Of a stretch of DNA of 64,000 bases, positions 56,775 through 64,000 are shown one piece after another. The notes beneath the pieces are model-generated. The model was not told where the DNA came from. It was given only the letters and a program-made list of their open reading frames with translations, and did no database searches. A program made the translations under genes and the position numbers. The stretch is from Aquilaria yunnanensis (lineage: Eukaryota > Streptophyta > Magnoliopsida > Malvales > Thymelaeaceae), in contig CM077599.1 of assembly GCA_039654915.1 (NCBI GenBank), positions 26,411,501-26,475,500 of the forward strand, read 5' to 3'. Each line of letters starts with the position of its first letter. Position 1 is the stretch's first letter.

Positions 56775-59700
56775 TCAGTGCAAACTACTCGCCCTGCCAA
56801 CTGCCGGAATGGAGGGAGCTTGAGCAAATGAGTGGTGGACCATCATATTGTTGCTATCCAAAGCATTCGCAGATGACGTGCTGCCTTTCATGGTTTGCTC
56901 CAAAACACGAACAAGGGACATGAATATCTCAATCCTTGTTACATCCCTGTTTGCCTGTACACAGGTTGGAATTCAGTTGTATTAGTGGTAAGAGATGACA
57001 GCTACCAAACATGCAATTCACAAAATTCTTTTTAAAAACTGTGTGGTAAAGAAATCAGCACCAATAGGGAACTGAAATAAAACTGCTTCCTCTTCTTCAA
57101 ACGACTAAAGGAACCAAGAAATGGTTTCTTACATAGGTCCACTTCAAATTCAGTAGAAGTAATACAAGTAGTCCCAAACATGAACAGTACAAGCTTTCTT
57201 TTGGATAAGAAGAATGCCAACAAAAAAATAAGCAAGCATATTGATATCTCAATGAGATGGATATAATTCAGCAACACGAAATAACAAGAAAAATGCTTTT
57301 GTGCTTCTATAAATCCTGATATCTGCTAATTTCGATCGAGGAAATCAAAGCCATAAAACTTACAAGCCAAAAGGTTAACGAGATATAGGTTTACTTTTGT
57401 GTTTTTCTGTTTCTTAAACTCTTGTCAGAAATTTAGTGGACAAACTCCAGTTTCAATGTTTCTAAGTCCTTTAAACTTTTAATTCTTTCACCGGAAGTGA
57501 AAACAGATACTTAGCAGCTTTCGGTGTTCATGGCTGTATGGCACCGGACAGTGCAGACCTAGGATTCTTACAAAACAGGGGCCAAAACTGATACTTCTTA
57601 AACTCTAGTCCTTATAAGGAAATTAGAACAATTTTAAGGGAGGGCCCTATTTTTGCCCTTAGACTTTTAAGGACCATAACTGCATTTCTACCATTTTTTT
57701 TGGGGGGGGGGGGGGGGGGGTTACCTGTCGTGAATCACACGCAAACAACTATGAAAGCACCATTTAAAAGAAATTAAAAAAAAAAGACATGTTTGTCAGA
57801 CGCAATAGAATTATCTGGATTAACTTATTATTTATACCACCACAGCCAACCATTCGGCCTACATGAAATTCTAACGACAAACATATCTTACAGCCAAGAT
57901 GCCACTTGACTTGCAAGCAACTTACCATGAACCTCACAAACGCATAGAGGCAACAAATTTACAACAAATACAGGTAACTCGCAATAATCCTTTCCATGAT
58001 CTCACCTCCACTGCAAAGCGCGCCCAGATCTTGTCATTCCTAGCTTCCATCATCCCCTTCAATATGGTCAATCCCAGCCCCCTGATCAAATCAGCTATTT
58101 CCAAAAAGAAACCCTGTTCTTCACAAAGCATCTGTGGCAACACATGTACAATGAAGTATAAAATTGAAGACAAATTGATCGACATACTTCCAGGCCAATC
58201 AACTTCAATGACAAACAAAGCAAATTTCTACCTCCACAAGCATCTGGCGTGGTGGATTTAGATCTTCGACGATGATTGGACAGACCATTGACTGTGATCC
58301 AACCTCGAATGCCCAGGTTGCCCCTCCTTCAAAGTTGTCCTTTAAAAGCACCTCACCTTTGCTGTCAATAATCTAAGCACATAGTACACAAGAAATTCAG
58401 ATGTATATCATTTGAATTGAGTGAAAGACTTCAAGGTCCTTCAAGATTAAAACAACACCTCTGCAAGATGTTCAAAAGCTAATTTGGAAATTAAAAATAT
58501 AGAATCAAATCCATTGAATTGTAGAAGCATCGGCAGATAAAGCAAGCAATGAATGATAACCATACCTTTGATTCCCTGGTCTGTTTCAGCTTATCAGCAT
58601 GCTTGGTGACACTTTGCAAGAAAAGCATATGCTTGATGGTTCTTTCCAATAGAGCATCTATGCTACACTGTCAAATCAAATGACAGGATCATCAATGAAT
58701 TAAATTGAAATAATACCTAATATGTTAGACTCAATAAAATTGAAGAGAAAAATGTAACAAAGGCTAGAGAAAAAAGAAATAAATTACTTTTGCTCCATTA
58801 GGCACAATTTCCCGCAACTCCTTTACACGATCTTGGATCATCTGACGATCCTTTGGTCTAGGTCGAGGGTTCTCTCCCGGTTTTAGCCTTTTGCGAGTTG
58901 GTTTAGTCATTTCATTGTTCCTCTTAGAATATGCAGTGGAAATGCTGCCATCACGACCTGCATTTTGGCCCTGTTCAACCCATGAACTAATTTGGGACCC
59001 CAAGACAGTAGTAGTTTGGGAGCAATTTCCTGAATCGTCCTTGCCACATCTAGAATGATGAGAAACAGATGCTACAGCCCCTGCTTTTGTATGAGATTTG
59101 GGAAAGCCTAATACCTCCTGTTTTACCTGCCCAGACAAATTACCTTGGTCAAAGCTAGTACTACTATGAATTGAGGAGCTACTGATTTTTGTCACTGTTG
59201 TTTTGCTCGAAACATCATCATCAACAATCTGCTTCGTAACAGAATGAACACTAGAGACCACTGCATCTAAGAGATGATCTGTGGCCATTCCAGAGAAAAT
59301 ACTTGTATCTGCTACCCCTCCATTGGTTGAGTAAACATGTGATGGTGCATCATGCATAATTCCTGGTATCCTTATACCCTTATCTATATCTGCTTTTACA
59401 TTGGATCCATCAGAAAGGACATCATTCCATCTTCCATTGAGGAGTTTATTTTTCAAATCTGCCCCTAGAACATCAAAAAGGTCATCTCCTGATGGAACCT
59501 CAGTGCAATCCTCTCGGAATTTGGCATTTGCAGACCCAGGACTCAAAACTTCACCTTCAGGTTTCAAAGAATCATGATCACTTGAATGAGTAAATAATAC
59601 ACTGTTTTGCTTCTCACTGATAGACGAAATACTTTCAGCATGGCTACATGGCATATTAAATTCTTGGAACAGATAGTTATTGATGACATCTGTCTTCAGC

Positions 59701-62700
59701 ACTAAACCAACTAGACTATTTTGCTTTGAATCAGAGCTATATGAATGATTAGAAATTCCCGAAATCATGTGACCACTAGTTGGCTGATTCTTTAAAACAT
59801 ATGATTGAACCTCAGTCTTACATGAATCAACATTCTGAACTGCATTCCCAAGCGCTTGGAGGGATGAAAAACTCACATCTGATTGCTTGTGTGGGTTTGA
59901 AACAGAACCATGAAAGGATTGCTTTCTTACTTCACTTTTTCGCTTGTCCATGTTGCCAGTAACATGACCTACTGCACTGGTGCCTGATGACATCAAGTCA
60001 TTCATTGATTTTTTAATGCTATAACTGGTACCTGATTGACTATTTTGAGGCTGAAAATTGACTTGAGAAACCAAGTCGCATAGAGAAACCTGGCGCTTCA
60101 GCCAGAGAGCTGGATCAGATGGGATCACTTCAGCACTAACAACTCCACTCCCCAACTGTTTTCTAGAATTCCAATCAGAACCCATATGAGGATTAACCTT
60201 CGGTTCACTGCCACCATTAAGATGTTTGGCCAAATTTTGTTCCAGAGTAGGAAATCCAGATGTTGAAAAGGAAACATGCGGGTTAGTCGGTATCTCTTGA
60301 ACAAGAGAAGAAGGCTGAATGACAAGCAATGGAGCCTTAACTGAATTGTTTTGCTGGTTGCAGGTATTACTTATTGCAGGCAGAGAATTGTTGTCTAGTA
60401 TTCCAGGAGCATAAGCACACATGGGCATTTCCAGAGATGTAGGCAACCCAACTTTCTCATCATAATCACCATAACTGGAAAGAAGAGCTCCAGGAACACA
60501 TGCCAGTTGCAGAATCAATCTCTTCACACTATTAACGAATTCCAAGTCCTCCACAATCTGAAGCAGGGATGGAAACAAATTATTCAGACCTTCAGGGGAC
60601 TATGTAACTATTGGCTATAGAAAATCCTCATATCCATTTTCTACATACATCAGTTTAAAAAATGTGTGAACAAAAATTGATACACCGATTAACAGATAAT
60701 TTGTAATCAGCGGAGAGTGCTTCCTTTCTCCAATTAGGTTTATCTGTGAGAGAGTTTGTGAGAGCACATGCATTAACAGATAGCTTGTAATCAGCAGTGC
60801 CATAAGGTTTGAACTGCTGTGGGTATAACTGTGTTTCATGGTATTCTGGGGGATTTCAGCAGGGACAAAAGTTCCTAATTGTAAATGAGTACAAATAAGG
60901 TGATATTAGAAAGGTTTTAGCATACAAGAAAACAAACCATGAATAAACGGTTTCCAAAATATTACAATTTACAGACAAAGACACTAAAATATACATATAA
61001 AACACATACGGGCAACAAAAAGACCCAAGTTATTTTTTGCACATCAGGAAACCAAATTAACCGTGCCTACCACTGTGGAAGACCCAAGTTGAACAACGCC
61101 ATGAGGGAGAACGGGAATGACAACAACTGTCTGCAAACAAATATAAACATGTATAATGAAATGGAAGGATTATTACTCAAGATTAAACAGAATATGTTAG
61201 CAGTTACCAAACCTGCATTCCAGCCGCCAATTGAACCTGTAGCTCATTTAGAACCTAAGAGAAAGAACATACACATACTTCAGGTCACATAAAGTTCGCC
61301 TATCATTGATATCTCAAGAAAAAGAATAACAGTAATACCTCTGGCGGTTGGCCGCTTTTTTTGTAATTGCTTGCAAGAATCCACTGGTGGCTTCCAGTAA
61401 ATGCAGCTCGACCAACTAGTCTGAAAGGTAATGAGATGAGATTGTGGTTGTAGATAAGTTGAATTTAGAAAGAATCAGTGACTGAAAAAAAATGAAAGCT
61501 CAAATATAGGAACACAAACCCTTGGCCAACAACATTAATCCTTTCATTCATCATCTTGTTAACCAGAGAGTTAATTCTTTCCCAAGCTTGAACTCCAACC
61601 TGAGATATTTGAAGCCCCGAACTCCAGCTTCCTTGCCACTCTCCAAATGGCAAGTCCATTTTATCACTCTCAGAAAAGCATGCAGGAATAGGGGACTGGG
61701 CAGGTTCATGGTAACAGTCTTCCCAAATTAACAACCTACAAAGCCCAAATTCATGTTAAAATCAATTAAGTTTTATCACTAACAATACAAAAGGGCTCTT
61801 GAAAATACATCATAGCTCTAGCCCTGAATATGGGTCATTCGCTCAATGCCATATTTTCTTTTTTTTTTTTCTTGTTCTTCCTTAAAATGAAATTCTTTCT
61901 TGTAACAAAGCAGACAGAGTTCAGGTTACCCAGTTTCCAGTTAACCGTTTACATTCTCTGAAGTGCGAACACTTCGTCATCAACCATTCAGATTACGACA
62001 GAGTAGAATGAATAAGACAAACAGATACGATTCCTTCCCTAAACGTAGCAGGTTTGCAGTGTCTAAAGCCAAACAGAATCAAACAAAAAAGGGAAAATTC
62101 TGAACCGGTGTATTTACGGACAGAATATCAGTCCTATTCAAACTCCGTTCCTTTGTCAAACTCATATACAACAATGCTTTTTGACTAAGATTCGTCAAGA
62201 CAAGGTGGAACAACCCAAAACACAAACTTCCAAAATCTGAAACACACAAACATAGGACAAAAGATTACGCATCAAATGGAACGACCAATCAGATCTTCAC
62301 GTATTTATCACCGCTGATAACCCAAATAATCTCACAACTTCTGCCAACAGATCGAGCTTAAAAGTACCACCCAACACTGCTGATCGACTATTAGAAGTTC
62401 TAAAGATGCAACCTAACCCGGGAAAAACAATGGCAGAGCTTCGAAAGGGAAAATAGAAAAAGAGAAAGAAAACTCGGGATAAAAAGAAGCAGCTTCCCAG
62501 CAAAATGAAAATGAGGACAGAGAGTACTCTTGGACGGAAAAGAAAACCAACCCCAGATCAACAAGGAAAAAGATAAGGAAACCCTAGAAATGCACAGAAA
62601 ACTCGAAAAGCTTCAAAATTTGTAACTGTTTTGCATTTTGTCAACATTACTAAAGAAAATTCCAAAAACAGGGAACTTACTGGGTATTCTGGCACCCAAT

Positions 62701-62775
62701 TTTCCAGAACACAGCATAAGACCACTGACTGGCGCCACAAACTGTCTTCAGCACCTCTCTCAGTAAAGCCCCCAT
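56775..62775 (-). CDS. LHW: LONESOME HIGHWAY-type bHLH transcription factor, 937 aa, ten exons
   Basis: The exons on the minus strand are 62775-62681, 61735-61520, 61420-61339, 61254-61213, 61130-61071, 60557-58788, 58667-58566, 58372-58232, 58131-58006 and 56954-56775. All are GT-AG and in phase, from ATG to TGA. The N-terminal bHLH-MYC_N/GAF-like domain (about residues 3-190) starts LLREVLKTVCGASQWSYAVF and includes LLIWEDCYHEP and GLVGRAAFTGSHQWIL. A long Ser/Gln-rich middle is encoded by exon 6. The bHLH spans about residues 719-785 (RKRLKPGENPRPRPKDRQ, DRVKELREIVPNGAK, IDALLERTIKHMLFLQ). The C-terminal ACT-like part has FEGGATWAFEVGSQSMVCP and LEIADLIRGLGLTILKG. LHW pairs with TMO5-type bHLH proteins to activate LOG genes, raising cytokinin and driving vascular cell divisions. 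The protein is longer than Arabidopsis LHW (about 650 aa). Upstream ORFs lie in the leader. Confidence 0.95.
57702..57720. repeat. G19 homopolymer in the last LHW intron
   Basis: Nineteen consecutive G on the plus strand (C on the LHW sense strand) follow a short T-run, in intron 9 (56955-58005). Length may be unreliable in sequencing. Confidence 0.9.
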
Positions 62776-63420
62776 CGGAAAACAGCAACTTTGACTTCAA
62801 AGCAACCGACGAGAGAACAACCCAAATGCAAAATACTAAACAACCGACACGAAGAACCAGCTCAGTGTCCGGTCCACATTTCTTTCAGACCAAAAAAACA
62901 AAGAGTTGGCATGTAGCCGAAAGCTAACTCCCCCGGCACGACCCTCTCCCCGCCTGCTTCGTCCTCAATCCCCCACTCCGCTTCCTCTCAGGATCCAAAT
63001 TCCCAGCAATCATTCTTCGGCAACCCATCTCCAGGCAGAGAGAAAAAGGAGAACTTGACGGAAAACCCGAAATGGGCAAAGCTGAGCTTCAAGAGAAAGG
63101 AAGGAAACTAGATGATTCCACAAGCTTCAAGCTTGAAGGTGGCCAAGATTTGAACCATTTTCACTCTTCTCTGGTGGACAAGAACAAAGAAGAAAGAACA
63201 GGAGATGGGTTTGGGACAGACAATTCAGGGTCGCTGTTTATGGTGCACCGGTTTGTTTGTGTGTGTGATCACTTTCAGGTTTTCCTGCTTTCTATTTTCT
63301 CTGCAGTGTGAATTCAGAGGATGTTTATTCCCTCTTCTTCTCTCCCCTCTTCCTCTTCCTGATAAAGTGCGCCACATTATTAAACAATGTGAGCTTCCAG
63401 GAACAGCCACCGATTTTGGC
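62776..63420 (-). promoter_or_regulatory. LHW leader / proximal promoter with several uORFs
   Basis: Upstream of the LHW start the DNA is GC-richer and pyrimidine-rich, like a long plant leader. Reading leftward from ATG, upstream ORFs are 63377-63225 (50 aa), 63158-63108 (16 aa), 63028-62924 (34 aa, MGCRRMIAG...CRGS) and 62912-62862 (16 aa). All end before the main ATG. Arabidopsis LHW is recalled to carry a conserved-peptide uORF (CPuORF6), so translational control is plausible. Which of these, if any, is conserved and whether the leader is spliced cannot be told here. Confidence 0.5.
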
Positions 63421-64000
63421 CTAATTTACAGCCGATGCCATTCTTCTGGCTGGACACTTTTGTCGGGTTCTGGATGTCTGAGAATTCTGGTAATGTCTTT
63501 TTCTTTTACCAAAAAAAAAAAAAGAAGAAGAAAAACTTTAAATTAATTCCTTTGCAGAAATTTCGTTAAAAAAAAAAAAACAAACAGAGAAGAAAATTTG
63601 AAAAGTTTGCTAATGCTCTTGGCATTAGTGTTCTGAAAAACAGGAAAACAAAGTAGTGCGGAATGTCGTATGAAATGACGTCACACTGTAAATCTAAGCC
63701 CGTACATAAGAAATTACAATCGGGCATTTCGCCCTTTTCCCATTTTACTCATCTGGAAATAAGTGGCTAAAATTTTAAATTTAGAAATTAAATGATGTGT
63801 TATTTAATGTATTATTTTAAAATTTTATTAATTTTTATTTATCTTTAAAACGGTCAAAAATTATTTTCAAAATATTTTTTAGAAATTTATTTTCTATTAA
63901 ATTTTCTTTTTTTAAGTTGTGTACCTAAGAAAATATGTAAAAATATTTATCTTTATAAAATTGTTATTCAAATGATTATTAGGTTGATAGAGTACTAATT
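63421..64000. other. LHW upstream intergenic DNA
   Basis: A-runs lie at 63511-63534 and 63569-63580. From 63750 on the DNA is very AT-rich. No gene is seen. Confidence 0.45.

Noticed and set aside
59780..59962. Plus-strand frame within LHW
   Set aside because: It is antisense to exon 6 of LHW, without any independent support.
62558..62800. 80-codon frame overlapping the LHW start
   Set aside because: It begins with TTG, not ATG, and reads through exon 1 into intron 1.
63225..63410. 61-codon version of the first uORF
   Set aside because: Its first codon is GTG; only the ATG-initiated 50-codon part from 63377 was kept.

Overview
This window is nuclear DNA from a eudicot plant. It is AT-rich, its genes are split by GT-AG introns, and plant transposons fill most of it. 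Four host genes can be read. They are a CLAVATA3 (CLV3) CLE-peptide gene at 10.6-10.9 kb (+), a PLP-dependent Orn/Lys/Arg decarboxylase-family gene at about 13.4-15.3 kb (+), an aluminium-activated malate transporter (ALMT) gene at 32.5-35.7 kb (-), and a LONESOME HIGHWAY (LHW) bHLH regulator gene at 56.8-62.8 kb (-). I rebuilt the exons by hand and every inferred splice keeps the reading frame. The ALMT model gives 492 aa and the LHW model 937 aa.

From memory, Arabidopsis carries LHW (At2g27230), ALMT7 (At2g27240) and CLV3 (At2g27250) side by side. The same three families lie in the same relative order here, so the window is probably an expanded syntenic block. The decarboxylase and about 40 kb of mobile DNA are wedged into it. 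This context supports calling the CLE gene CLV3 itself. The genes do not form an operon. CLV3 and LHW act in meristem and vascular signalling, ALMT in anion transport, and the decarboxylase in amino-acid or polyamine metabolism.

Layout: 1-8477 is the right-hand part of a large decayed CACTA (En/Spm) transposon with a TNP2-type transposase pseudogene and a second, Transposase_24-like pseudogene; its left end lies outside the window. 8481-9580 holds another CACTA-like remnant and a 5'-truncated LINE. 10.0-15.6 kb holds CLV3 and the decarboxylase with a MITE between them. 16.2-17.8 kb is a MULE-like element with a MITE inside. 19.59-21.73 kb and 23.97-25.83 kb are two complete non-autonomous CACTA elements with different termini and matching 3-bp target duplications. 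26-30 kb is AT-rich with MITEs. 30.80-32.23 kb is a hAT-like element with a long-TIR element nested inside it. 32.5-35.7 kb is ALMT, whose first intron is largely a MITE. 36.9-37.3 kb is a MITE with a 9-bp duplication. 38.0-39.5 kb is a degenerate tandem array. 42.6-45.2 kb is a solo LTR with a 5-bp duplication. 45.8-47.2 kb holds two tandem copia-like LTR/primer-binding-site remnants. 49.4-50.9 kb holds LINE-like remnants. 51.1-54.8 kb is a RICESLEEPER-type hAT pseudogene interrupted by a second hAT fragment. 56.8-63.4 kb is LHW, with several upstream ORFs in its leader.

No rRNA gene, convincing tRNA gene or CRISPR array was seen. All database-dependent statements (orthology, family names) come from recognising motifs by eye, not from searches.
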